This document shows positions 12,985-20,884 of a DNA stretch of 21,597 nucleotides, in pieces (positions within the stretch are counted from its first letter, which is position 1; each line of letters begins with the position of its first letter). The notes below the pieces were generated by a model. It ran no database searches, had not been told where the DNA came from, and saw only the letters and a list, made by a program, of their open reading frames with translations. Position numbers and translations under genes: made by a program. Source of the stretch: Candidatus Kerfeldbacteria bacterium (GTDB lineage: Bacteria; Patescibacteriota; Patescibacteriia; SBBC01; CAIJZX01). The DNA lies in NCBI GenBank assembly GCA_016194465.1, contig JACQBO010000024.1:1-21597 (forward strand), written 5' to 3'.

Positions 12985-13605
12985 ATGATCATCACCATCT
13001 CCGGCAAACCCGGCTCAGGTAAAGGCACCGTTGCTAAGATGCTGGCCAAGAAACTACGTTACAGATATTTTTCGATTGGTGAAATGCGGCGGGCCATGGC
13101 GAAAGAACGGGGCATGTCACTCGAAGCGTTTAACCGGCTTGGCGAGAAGCAGGGATTTACTGATCGCGAGATCGATGCTTGGCAACAGCGCCAAGGAAAA
13201 AAACTCGACAACGCTATTTTTGAAGGCCGGACCTCATTTCACTTTATTCCGCACTCGGTAAAGTTGTTCTTTGATGTGAACCTCAACGAAGCCAGTCGGC
13301 GGATTGCGAATGACGGGGGTCATTGGCGTCGGTTTGAGGTCACCACGGCCGTGCCAACGAAAACCGCTATTCGTCGGGCCCTCATGAAGCGGATTGCTAG
13401 CGATTCGAAGCGATATCGAAAGTATTATGGCCTCGATATTTTTGATCGGAAGCATTACGACCTAGTCTTGAACACGACAAAGATGACCCCAAAAGAGGCG
13501 GCCAGAGCCATATTCATTTTTTTGGCTAAGATAAAGGAAAAAAGTCGTAACGTGCACAAACTGAGGATAAAGAAGGGGCCTTACCCACAAAGAGTTCACA
13601 AGTAA
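12985..13605 (+). CDS. Cytidylate-kinase-like P-loop nucleotide kinase
   Basis: A 206-residue P-loop kinase of the Cmk / AAA_33-like group. The N-terminus MIITISGKPGSGKGT holds the Walker A loop (residues 7-15). Next come YFSIGEMRR, the nucleotide-monophosphate-binding segment, and FEGRTSFHF, which resembles the ..D/EGR.. strand of CMP kinases. VKLFFDVN precedes the lid region, and RYRKYYGLDIFDRKHYDLVLNT-like sequence ends the core, as in archaeal-type Cmk proteins. It probably phosphorylates CMP/dCMP, but other small-molecule kinases of this fold cannot be excluded. The last 20 residues are basic. ATG 12985 is chosen because it starts at the P-loop strand and sits 6 nt after the -10 box. Confidence 0.78.
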   Translation: MIITISGKPGSGKGTVAKMLAKKLRYRYFSIGEMRRAMAKERGMSLEAFNRLGEKQGFTDREIDAWQQRQGKKLDNAIFEGRTSFHFIPHSVKLFFDVNLNEASRRIANDGGHWRRFEVTTAVPTKTAIRRALMKRIASDSKRYRKYYGLDIFDRKHYDLVLNTTKMTPKEAARAIFIFLAKIKEKSRNVHKLRIKKGPYPQRVHK

Positions 13606-13660
13606 TCCATGCTGGAAAACTAACGTTTTTAACCTAAGATTAGCCAAAAAAGTAAAAGTA

Positions 13661-13689
13661 TTGACAAAAGTTATTTTTACTGCTATACT
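13661..13689 (+). promoter_or_regulatory. Near-consensus promoter of the putative noncoding RNA
   Basis: -35 TTGACA (13661-13666), 17-nt spacer, TGC then TATACT (13684-13689), so it has both a consensus -35 and an extended -10. It is the strongest-looking promoter in the window and no convincing gene follows it before lspA. Confidence 0.8.
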
Positions 13690-13695
13690 CAGCTC

Positions 13696-14077
13696 GTTCA
13701 TGTACTTTAGGCAATAAATTTGCCAGCTAGTCAAGAATACAGTGTAGCGATCCCTCGCACCCGCTCGGGACGGCTCCGCCGTTTTCTCGACTATCCGTTT
13801 GGTGACCGAGCACCTGCAATCAACAAAAATAAAAAGGTATATTCTGATAACGCGTAAAAACGGTCAGGGTACTACCACAAGGACGGTCGAGAAACGCTCT
13901 TCGACAGCTCGGTATATTCTAGAGCACTGGATGTACAGCATCATGCTCAGCGATCCTCATTTCTGTTTCTCCGGGCAACAGAAACGAGGGTCTCTGGGTT
14001 GGCTCTACGTCTATCCAGAGGCCTCGATGCCATATATTTTTTTCAATATCGGGTCTATCGCAGGCCTCTTTCTTTTT
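13696..14077 (+). ncRNA. Candidate structured noncoding RNA, about 380 nt, family unknown
   Basis: The unit runs from a near-consensus promoter to a terminator-like hairpin. Helices visible by eye are: GGCAA/TTGCC (13710-13724); CGTTTTCTCGAC (13780-13791) with GTCGAGAAACG (13886-13896, one bulge); ACCGAGC (13805-13811) with GCTCGGT (13907-13913), which crosses the previous helix and would make a pseudoknot; GAGCA..TGCTC enclosing GATG/CATC (13922-13948); a 13-nt arm at 13955-13967 with 13977-13989 (12 of 13 pairs); and CTCTGG/CCAGAG (13992-14020). GGTATATTCT occurs twice (13836-13845 and 13911-13920). I found none of the conserved segments of RNase P RNA, tmRNA, SRP RNA or 6S RNA. A 98-codon frame crosses it but lacks a start signal. 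It could instead be a long leader of lspA. Confidence 0.6.
14017..14077 (+). terminator. Long terminator-like hairpin before lspA
   Basis: AGAGGCCTCGAT (14017-14028) pairs with ATCG-C-AGGCCTCT (14057-14069), 12 bp with one bulge; CC-ATAT/ATAT-GG pairs continue inward. It is followed by the T-rich TTTCTTTTT. Its left arm overlaps the CCAGAG strand of the preceding helix, so the two folds exclude each other, as in an attenuator. Confidence 0.6.
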
Positions 14078-14084
14078 GCCCAAA

Positions 14085-14093
14085 TGATATACT
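14085..14093 (+). promoter_or_regulatory. Extended -10 leaderless promoter of lspA
   Basis: TGA followed by TATACT (14088-14093), then 6 nt (GAATAT) to ATG 14100. No Shine-Dalgarno. Confidence 0.6.
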
Positions 14094-14099
14094 GAATAT

Positions 14100-14543
14100 A
14101 TGAAAGAGTCTCGCTACTTATTTATCGGAGGACTCATGGTGACGCTGGTTGCCGACCGATGGTTGAAGACTCTGGCCTTGAGCGGGCACGTGGGCCGTTT
14201 AGGCTTGACTAAGTTTATCCTCTTTAAGAACCCGGGGATTATTTTTAGTTGGCCGGTGCCGAACGCTGCGGCCATCGTTCTCATGTGTCTGGCCATTGCC
14301 GGTGTAGTGTGGTGGGGCTGGCGATCGTGGAAAAGAAAAAATTACCATAGCCTCATGGCCGGCAGTTTGATTGGGCTCGGGGCGATCAGCAACCTGTATG
14401 ATCGGATGGCGCACGGCTTTGTGATTGACTGGGCGTACGTTGGTCCGTGGTGGCCGGTCATGAACTTGGCAGATATGATGATCATGGCAGGCATCGTGAT
14501 CGCCTTGCGCCCAGCCAAGATTGACAAGCAGCCAGCCGTGTGA
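14100..14543 (+). CDS. lspA: Lipoprotein signal peptidase (signal peptidase II)
   Basis: A 147-residue membrane aspartic protease that cleaves prolipoproteins before the lipidated Cys. Four membrane segments fit (near residues 7-23, 54-72, 85-100 and 118-136). Family motifs: NPGIIFSW (44-51), GAISNLYDRMAHGFVIDW (94-111) and MNLADMM (121-127). The catalytic pair is Asp110 and Asp125. Length is normal to slightly short (usual 150-170). The start ATG 14100 is set by the -10 box 6 nt upstream. A lipoprotein with a fitting lipobox is encoded at 4970-5449. A terminator follows at 14562-14590. Confidence 0.93.
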   Translation: MKESRYLFIGGLMVTLVADRWLKTLALSGHVGRLGLTKFILFKNPGIIFSWPVPNAAAIVLMCLAIAGVVWWGWRSWKRKNYHSLMAGSLIGLGAISNLYDRMAHGFVIDWAYVGPWWPVMNLADMMIMAGIVIALRPAKIDKQPAV

Positions 14544-14561
14544 TACATTATTCGTGACGGT

Positions 14562-14590
14562 GGCTGGCAAAGATTGTGCCGGCTTTTTTT
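14562..14590 (+). terminator. Rho-independent terminator after lspA
   Basis: GGCTGGCA (14562-14569) with TGCCGGCT (14577-14584), 8 bp with one G-U pair and a 7-nt loop, then a run of T. A TTGACA-17-TACATT pair (14521-14549) lies just upstream, so the hairpin could also act as an attenuator for comM. Confidence 0.75.
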
Positions 14591-14614
14591 GTTTTAGGGC
14601 CGGTGACTTTAAAC

Positions 14615-16102
14615 ATGCCCGCAACCATTTTGAGCGCCGCTGTCATCGGCATCGATGCCCGTCCCGTCCGGGTTGAAGTTGACGTCCATGCTGGTTTGCC
14701 AAATGTGACCGTAGTTGGCCTACCAGATAAAGCCGTGCAGGAGGCCAGGGAACGAATCCGCGCCGCCGTGACCAATGCCGATTTTTACTTTCCGTACAGC
14801 CGGGTGACCATGAATCTGTCGCCGGCCGATTGGAAAAAAGAAGGGCCTGGTTTTGATTTGCCCATTGCCGTCGCCTTACTCCTGACGACGAGCCAAATTA
14901 TTGATCAGTTTGATAAAGTGCTAGTGGCCGGTGAACTGAGTTTAGCTGGCGATATTCGGCCTATCACCGGCGTTTTGGCCATGGCCGAACTCGCCGCCAA
15001 AGAACATTGGCGCTTGCTGATCCCGGCGGACAATGCGGGCGAAGCCGCCATGATCCCCGGCGTGGAAATGATTCCTCTGGCCCATGTCCGCGACTTGGCC
15101 CAACCTCTGCGATCCATGATCGCGCCGCCACCATCGCCGATCAATGACCGTCGAACCTGGGATATTTGGCCCACGATTCAGGGGCAAACGCAAGCGAAGC
15201 GGGCGATGACGATCGCCGCGGCCGGCCATCATAATGTCCTTCTCGTTGGGCCGCCGGGTTCCGGGAAAACCATGCTCGCCCAATCAGTCGCGGAATTATT
15301 ACCGCCGCTGTCCATGGCGGAAGCCTTGACTGTAACCAAAATTTACAGTGTCGCTGGCCAGCTGCCTCGGTCGTTACTCCACCAGGTGTCTCGGCCGTTT
15401 CGTCAGCCACACCACACGTCGTCGGTAGCCGCTTTGATTGGCGGCGGTCGAGTGCCCAAGCCCGGGGAATTGACTTTGGCGCACCACGGGGTACTTTTTC
15501 TTGACGAGTTTCCCGAGTTTTCGCGTGATCATATCGAAGCCTTACGGCAGCCGCTGGAGCATGGCCAGGTGACGATTAATCGGGTCGCCGGCAGTATCGA
15601 GTTTCCCGCCGCGGCCATGGTCGTGGCGGCCATGAACCCCTGCCCGTGCGGGTATTGGCTTGACCCCGATCGAGCCTGCAGCTGCCGCCCGGCGGCCATC
15701 AGCCGATACACGTCCCGCCTGTCTGGACCGATCCTTGATCGCTTCGATCTTTTTGTCCATGTGCCTCGGGTTCGGGCGGGGGAAATACAAAAGAATAATG
15801 ATGGCCCAGATCCACGGCCAGCCATCGCGGCGGCCCGCCGGCAACAGCATGAACGGTCAGGTGGAATGTTGAACCATCAGCTTCGCGGCCGTCAGCTGCG
15901 CGAGCACGCTGCGCTGGGGCGCGCGGAAGAGGCGTTTTTGCAAGACGCTTTGGAGCGACTTCACTTGTCCATGAGAGCCTATCACCGGGTCATCCGGGTG
16001 GCGCGGACAATCGCTGATCTCGATCACGCCAGAGATATCCAGCTTCGCCACCTGGCGGAAGCAATTCAATTCCGCCCGCCCACAGGTCTCCTGGTCCGAT
16101 AG
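14615..16102 (+). CDS. comM: ComM / YifB family Mg-chelatase-like AAA+ ATPase
   Basis: A 495-residue ComM-type protein (usual about 500). ComM is a hexameric helicase that drives branch migration when single-stranded DNA is integrated during natural transformation. Domains in order: an N-terminal Lon-like ChlI domain (about 1-170, with GLPNVTVVGLPDKAVQEARER), the AAA+ core with Walker A GPPGSGKT (212-219), FRQPHHTSS (262-270), Walker B VLFLDE (293-298), the Cys-rich segment CPCGYW...CSC (near 345-360), and a C-terminal domain. All catalytic motifs are intact. ATG 14615 is preferred to an upstream in-frame GTG because the family N-terminus starts here. It converges on the M23 gene with only 7 nt between stop codons. 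Its presence suggests competence for DNA uptake. Confidence 0.95.
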   Translation: MPATILSAAVIGIDARPVRVEVDVHAGLPNVTVVGLPDKAVQEARERIRAAVTNADFYFPYSRVTMNLSPADWKKEGPGFDLPIAVALLLTTSQIIDQFDKVLVAGELSLAGDIRPITGVLAMAELAAKEHWRLLIPADNAGEAAMIPGVEMIPLAHVRDLAQPLRSMIAPPPSPINDRRTWDIWPTIQGQTQAKRAMTIAAAGHHNVLLVGPPGSGKTMLAQSVAELLPPLSMAEALTVTKIYSVAGQLPRSLLHQVSRPFRQPHHTSSVAALIGGGRVPKPGELTLAHHGVLFLDEFPEFSRDHIEALRQPLEHGQVTINRVAGSIEFPAAAMVVAAMNPCPCGYWLDPDRACSCRPAAISRYTSRLSGPILDRFDLFVHVPRVRAGEIQKNNDGPDPRPAIAAARRQQHERSGGMLNHQLRGRQLREHAALGRAEEAFLQDALERLHLSMRAYHRVIRVARTIADLDHARDIQLRHLAEAIQFRPPTGLLVR

Positions 16103-16109
16103 GCTGGCG

Positions 16110-17465
16110 CTAGAGGAGAGACAACGGATTCAGGAAGCCCTCGCCCGCGCGAATTTCGAAGTGAAGGTGGGTGCCGGTTGACCGGCCGGTCGAACCAACC
16201 ATGGCGATTGTCTGGCCTTGTTTGACGTGATCACCGACTCCGACGAAGATTTTGCTGGCGTGGCCATACAAGGTGTCATACCCATCGCCATGACTGATAA
16301 TAATATGTAAGCCATACCCGCTCCGGTCATAGGCGGCATAGACGACGGTGCCGCTGGCCGCCGCGTAGATCGGTGACGAGTAATCACCTTCAATATCGAT
16401 CCCGGTATGAATGCGGCCGCGGAAATACTGATTAATTTTGTGGTTCGCGGTTGGCCAGATAAAATGGCCAGAGGCATTCGAGGGCGGGGGCGCCTGATCG
16501 GGGGTGAAAATTTGGGCGAGCAAACCGCGGCGGTTGGTGGGTTGCGGCGGCGGGGCGGGCGGTGCCGGCAGTTCACCGCCGGGAATGACGAGATCTTGTC
16601 CCGGTTGAATCGCGTCGGCACTAGCCAACTGGTTAGCGACCAGAATTTCTTCCGTCTTCCCTTTATATTTCGAAGCAATCGCGGCCAGCGTATCACCATT
16701 CTTGACCGTATAGACGACACCGTTAGTAGACGGAATTTTCAGGACCTGGCCGGGTTTAATAAAATCTGTGGCGCCAAGACTGTTCGCTTGGAGCACAGTC
16801 TGATCGCTGACGCCGAAGCGTGACGCGATGGTGCTGACCGTGTCACCAGGTTGTACCGTGTAGGAGTCAACGGGTTTACCAGTAGCGAGCGGGCCGCCCC
16901 CGCCTCCCGCCGCTCCAATGGAATCAACGCCGCCGACCGCATCCGGCTGCGACACGCCACCCTGGTCGGTGGCATCGGTGTTAGTGGGAAGACTGGCGGT
17001 GCCACCGATGGCCACGATCCGGCTAGCGGCGACCGGCGTTGGTTTACTGGTTGCCGTTTCTACGATGGAATCCGATGTTTCACTGACGGTAAAAACCGGC
17101 CAGATGGCGTTTTGACCGACTTCATCGGGGCGGATCGTTTTAGCCAACAGGTTATTGCCAATGCCCAGGATGCCGAGGACGATCAAACCGACGTAGAGCG
17201 CATAACGTTGCATGAAGTGCTGAAACGATTCAATCTCCCTAAAATGGGAGTTGGACTTCACCCGATTTTTTATTTTGCTGTATTGGCGATACCCGGGCAG
17301 GAGGGTGAATCGAAAAACCCCCAAGCTGATCCAGCGCAGGGGAAAAAACAGGAGAACGGTTAATGTTTTGACCACGCCGAGTCGCATCCACCGCAAACCC
17401 TGAAGGGCACGCAACGTGATTCGGACTAATGTTCTTTTGAGGAAAATACTAATATGGCGCTCCAC
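16110..17465 (-). CDS. LysM-domain M23 family metallopeptidase (peptidoglycan endopeptidase)
   Basis: A 451-residue cell-envelope protein. The N-terminus (about 1-85) is basic with a hydrophobic stretch near 30-50 that may be a first membrane segment, and a second one (ALYVGLIVLGILGIG) near 90-104, so it is probably membrane-anchored. A Thr/Ser/Gly-rich linker follows, then two LysM domains (YTVQPGDT... near 200-245 and YTVKNGDT... near 252-297), a Pro-rich linker, and the M23 zinc peptidase domain (about 340-451) with HTGIDI and THLHFEI supplying the zinc ligands. LysM binds glycan and M23 cuts peptide cross-bridges. The first in-frame start is GTG 17465, without a ribosome binding site; a later start is possible. 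It is transcribed divergently from leuS. Confidence 0.92.
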   Translation of the reverse strand: MERHISIFLKRTLVRITLRALQGLRWMRLGVVKTLTVLLFFPLRWISLGVFRFTLLPGYRQYSKIKNRVKSNSHFREIESFQHFMQRYALYVGLIVLGILGIGNNLLAKTIRPDEVGQNAIWPVFTVSETSDSIVETATSKPTPVAASRIVAIGGTASLPTNTDATDQGGVSQPDAVGGVDSIGAAGGGGGPLATGKPVDSYTVQPGDTVSTIASRFGVSDQTVLQANSLGATDFIKPGQVLKIPSTNGVVYTVKNGDTLAAIASKYKGKTEEILVANQLASADAIQPGQDLVIPGGELPAPPAPPPQPTNRRGLLAQIFTPDQAPPPSNASGHFIWPTANHKINQYFRGRIHTGIDIEGDYSSPIYAAASGTVVYAAYDRSGYGLHIIISHGDGYDTLYGHASKIFVGVGDHVKQGQTIAMVGSTGRSTGTHLHFEIRAGEGFLNPLSLL

Positions 17466-17579
17466 ATCGCTTGGCCCGATTCATGACCTGCAACCGGTAC
17501 GACCCATCAGAACCAGAGACAAAGCGGCTAATGAAAATGCAGGAGACATCATACCAAGCAGGATAAGGGCAAAAAGTTC

Positions 17580-17608
17580 TTGTTTTATGGACAAAAAATT
17601 GGTATTCT
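17580..17608 (+). promoter_or_regulatory. Leaderless promoter of leuS
   Basis: -35 TTGTTT (17580-17585), 17-nt spacer, TGG then -10 TATTCT (17603-17608), 8 nt before ATG 17617. The rest of the 150-nt divergent intergenic region (17466-17616) shows nothing else I can name. Confidence 0.6.
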
Positions 17609-17616
17609 AAGAGCTC

Positions 17617-20008
17617 ATGTCCGAGCGCTACAATCACGACCAGATCGAGAAAACTTGGCAGGAGCGATGGGCTCGAGAACGAGTTTTTGTGGCCGCAGCA
17701 CATCCAACGCACAAGCAGAAGCGATACATTCTCGACATGTTTCCGTACCCCTCGGGTGACGGACTGCACGTCGGCCACCCGCTTGGGTATATTGCCTCCG
17801 ATATTCTCGCCCGGTATGAACGGATGAACGGTCGGCAGGTCTTGCACCCGATGGGTTGGGATGCGTTTGGTTTGCCCGCCGAAAACGCCGCCATTAAAAA
17901 AGGCATTCACCCCCGACTCGTGACCGAACAAAACATTGCCACTTTCAAGCGCCAGCTCCAGATGCTCGGTTTTTCCTATGACTGGTCGCGGGAAATTAAT
18001 ACGACTGACCCTGCCTACTACAAATGGACGCAGTGGCTACAAGCAAGGCTTGGCCTATGAAGCTGAAGCACCAATTTGGTGGTGCCCGAAAGACAAAACC
18101 GGCTTAGCCAATGAAGAAGTCGTCAACGGAAAGTGCGACCGCTGCGGCACGACGGTCGAGCGGAAGATGTTGAAGCAGTGGATGCTGAAAATCACCGCCT
18201 ACGCTGACCGACTGCTTGAGGGTTTGGAAAAACTTGATTGGCCAGAGTCGATCAAGACATTGCAGCGGAATTGGATTGGGCGAAGTGAGGGGGCGGAGAT
18301 TAATTTTCAGATCGACAGCCATGTTATTACAGTTTATACGACCCGACCCGACACTATTTTCGGTGCAACGTATTTAGTGTTGTCGCCAGAGCATGAACTT
18401 GTTGAAGTCATAACTACCGCAGATCAGAAAAAGGCCGTTGAGAAGTACCAAAAGTCTGTGGCGTCAAAATCAGATATTGAGCGGACCAGTATGGAAAAAG
18501 AAAAAACAGGCGTCTTTACCGGCGCATATGCCATCAACCCAGCGACCAAGAAAAAAATCCCCGTCTGGATCGCGGATTATGTTCTGAAATCGTATGGAAC
18601 AGGAGCAATTATGGCCGTTCCGGCCCATGATGAGCGGGATTGGGAGTTTGCGAAGAAGTATGAACTGCCAGTGGCGCAAGTCATCACCACCCCTAACCCC
18701 TCCTCCAGCGAGGAGGGGGAGCCCTCGGTCTGGACCGGCGAGGGCACGATGATGAACTCCGGAAAATTTGATGGCACAGATTCAATAAGGGCCCAACGCG
18801 CCATCACATCCTGGCTTGAAAGCCAGGGCTCAGGCCGGGGTGCCGTCAAATATAAATTGCGCGACTGGGTTTTTTCCCGCCAGCGCTATTGGGGCGAACC
18901 GATTCCGCTTGTACACTGCGTCACAGATGGCGTGGTGCCGGTCCCGGAAAAAGAATTGCCTGTGCTATTACCTGAAGTTGAAAAATACGAGCCAACTGGA
19001 ACCGGCGAATCACCGCTGGCAAATGTTCCGAAATGGGTGAACACAACCTGCCCGAAGTGCGGCGGCCCGGCTAAGCGCGAAACAAACACCATGCCGCAGT
19101 GGGCCGGATCATGTTGGTATTATTTACGGTTCACTGACCCGAAGAATACAAAAGCGATGGCTAGCGACAAAGCGATGAAATCCTGGCTGCCGGTCGACAT
19201 GTATATTGGCGGCGCGGAACACGCCGTTCTGCACTTATTGTATGCTCGCTTCTGGCATAAGGCCCTGTTCGACGGCGGATATATTCCGAAAGCGGCCGGC
19301 GACGAACCATTCATAAAATTGAAAAATCAGGGCCTCATTCTTGGCGAAGATGGCGAAAAAATGTCGAAGTCGCGTGGCAATGTGATCAACCCGGACGACA
19401 TTGTGGCCAAGTTCGGCGCAGACACGTTGCGAATGTTTGAAATGTTCATGGGTCCGTTTGAAGATGCGAAGCCGTGGGATACGAATGGGCTTGTCGGAGT
19501 ACGGCGGTTTTTGGACAAAGTGTATGAACTTCGCCACAAAGTTTCGAATGAGGGGGGAGCCAATGGTCTTGATGCCCTGGTATCTTCGATCACCAAGGGT
19601 ATTGAGCAATTTCGCTTTAACACCTGCGTCAGCGATTTCATGAAGCAAGTAAACGAGTGGAAAGGCGCTTCAGAAATTCCACAAGCTGATTTTGAAACTT
19701 TCTTAAAGCTGTTATCTCCGTTTGCTCCGCATCTGTGCGAAGAAGTGTGGCATGGTTTGGGTCACAAAACATTACTGGTTACAGAATCATGGCCGTCCTT
19801 CAATCCGGACAAAGTGAAAAGCGACACGGTGACGATCGTCGTCCAAGTCAACGGAAAACGACGCGCCTCGCTTGAACTCCCGGCTGGCTCTAATCAAGCT
19901 ACCGTGGAAGCCGCAGCTATGGCGGATGGCAACGTCAAGAAGTTCGTGATCGGGAAATCAAAAAAAATGGTCTTCGTGGAAGACCGGTTGTTGAATTTTG
20001 TTGTCTGA
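17617..20008 (+). CDS. leuS: Leucyl-tRNA synthetase, reading frame interrupted near codon 140
   Basis: LeuS charges tRNA-Leu. Seen: HIGH-type HVGH (residues 51-54), zinc ribbon CPKC near 19050-19062, the CP1 editing domain with TTRPDTIFGATY and GTGAIMAVPAHDERD, and KMSKS in GEKMSKSRGN (near 19360). The first frame (17617-18060) is family-like through KWTQW (18034-18036) and then runs into unrelated residues and a stop. The second frame resumes at YKQGLAYE from 18038. Other LeuS proteins have about five more residues (LFLQ-like) between these segments, so about 14 nt are missing. If restored, the protein would be about 801 residues, a normal size. The editing domain also holds an in-frame palindromic repeat (18685-18720). 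The gene is followed by a 1-nt overlap with the Nudix gene. Assembly error, decay or recoding are all possible. Confidence 0.93.
18685..18720. repeat. Palindromic repeat inside leuS, in frame
   Basis: Lead-in CACCACCCCTAAC (18685-18697), then perfect hairpin CCCCTCCTC-CAGC-GAGGAGGGG (18697-18718). It is read as TTPNPSSSEEGE in the CP1 editing domain, between the VAQVI strand and the GTMMNSGKFDG segment, where LeuS length varies. The stem is identical to that of the copy in tsaC. Confidence 0.82.
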
Positions 20009-20565
20009 TGATGGCAGTTGACGGTAGGTTGCTTGAAATTGTCGACGAAAAGGGCCACGCGTTTCGAACCGATACGCGTGAAAATATTCATGTCCAAGGT
20101 TTACTCCATCGCGAGGTTCATGTTTGGATGTTCACGCCGCAAGGAGAAATAGTTTTTCAGCATCGGGCAAAAGATAAAGACACATATCCGGATTTACTCG
20201 ATGCTACGGTTGGCGGTCATGTGGAGATTGGATCGGATTTTCTCGATACAGCGACCAAAGAACTTGAAGAGGAGACGGGCATTCGAGCATCAAATGAGTC
20301 GTTGCTTCATATTGTCACGCAGAAGAGCCAAAGCTATGATGAAGTCACAAAAAAGACAAATAATGTGATCCGGGCAGTTTATGCCTACCGATTCGACGGT
20401 TTACTGAGTGATCTTAAAGTTGAACAGGGCAAAGCACTTGGTTTTGAAGCATGGCCGATTACCAAGCTCCTCAATATTTCAGCTGAGGATAAGCTGCGGT
20501 TTATTCCGGGAGTTTTTTCACCAGAAATACTAAGTATCTTTCGAAAAATATCTTCCTTTTTGTAA
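20008..20565 (+). CDS. Nudix hydrolase, isopentenyl-diphosphate isomerase-like subgroup
   Basis: A 185-residue Nudix protein. The N-terminus (VDEKG...RENIHVQGLLHREVHVW) matches the IPP-isomerase/YfcD-like subgroup. The Nudix box is at 70-92: GGHVEIGSDFLDTATKELEE ending in ETGI. It keeps the metal-binding ELxEE part, but the first box Glu is Ser76 and the usual Arg is Lys84. The substrate is unknown. ATG 20008 overlaps the leuS stop (TGATG), so it is translationally coupled to leuS; a second ATG follows at once (20011). No terminator is evident before the next promoter at 20574. Confidence 0.87.
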   Translation: MMAVDGRLLEIVDEKGHAFRTDTRENIHVQGLLHREVHVWMFTPQGEIVFQHRAKDKDTYPDLLDATVGGHVEIGSDFLDTATKELEEETGIRASNESLLHIVTQKSQSYDEVTKKTNNVIRAVYAYRFDGLLSDLKVEQGKALGFEAWPITKLLNISAEDKLRFIPGVFSPEILSIFRKISSFL

Positions 20566-20573
20566 CCGTTGAC

Positions 20574-20602
20574 TTGACAGTCAGCTCACGAATTGGTAAA
20601 AG
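20574..20602 (+). promoter_or_regulatory. Promoter of the small glutaredoxin-like gene
   Basis: -35 TTGACA (20574-20579), 17-nt spacer, -10 TAAAAG (20597-20602). An overlapping alternative is TTGGTA (20593-20598), 17 nt, TATAAG (20616-20621). Confidence 0.5.
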
Positions 20603-20647
20603 ACTGTAGCTAAGCTATAAGGGTGCTCTCTAAACAAAGGAGATCTG

Positions 20648-20884
20648 ATGAGTCAATCCCAGGGCGTGTTCCTGTATAGTGATGACGGCCTCGGCTCGAA
20701 GCAAGTCGAACACGAACTCCGTCAGCTACGCGTTCCGTTCTGCAAGACAGACCTGCGACTCTGTCCCCAGGTTGGCAGTTGTCTCGGTGTTCCTTACTTG
20801 GTAACGGCAATCGGCACGTTCCACGGTCTACCCAGCATTCGCTGGTACCTCTCTGATTCACGTTTGTTTACGGCTACCTCCTAG
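20648..20884 (+). CDS. Small glutaredoxin/thioredoxin-fold-like protein lacking CxxC
   Basis: A 78-residue protein whose pattern fits a glutaredoxin-like fold: strand GVFLYSDD, helix SKQVEHELRQL, strand VPFCKTDLR, then GVPYLVT (a typical cis-Pro position), strand and turn IGTFHG, and a C-terminal helix LPSIRWYLS. The N-terminal CxxC of redox-active members is missing; the corresponding loop reads DDGLGSK. Three Cys occur later (FC, LC, SC), at non-standard positions. It may be a non-redox relative or use the later Cys; the fold call is by eye and could be wrong. ATG 20648 follows AAAGGAG (20636-20642). The stop codon lies inside the terminator hairpin. Confidence 0.6.
   Translation: MSQSQGVFLYSDDGLGSKQVEHELRQLRVPFCKTDLRLCPQVGSCLGVPYLVTAIGTFHGLPSIRWYLSDSRLFTATS

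Noticed and set aside
13696..14077. tmRNA or RNase P RNA
   Set aside because: The length fits, but no tRNA-like acceptor/T-loop end (GGTTCRA-type) or tag start, and no RNase P conserved GAAAGTC or ACAGAA-CCGGCT segments, were found.
13799..14095. 98-codon open frame across the putative noncoding RNA
   Set aside because: It starts with TTG without a ribosome binding site, has low-complexity basic sequence with no family resemblance, and the region is filled with helices and ends in a terminator-like hairpin inside the frame.
18050..18070. Programmed ribosomal frameshift in leuS
   Set aside because: No slippery heptamer is visible near 18037, and residues conserved in the family are missing rather than merely out of frame, so a deletion or sequence error is likelier than recoding.
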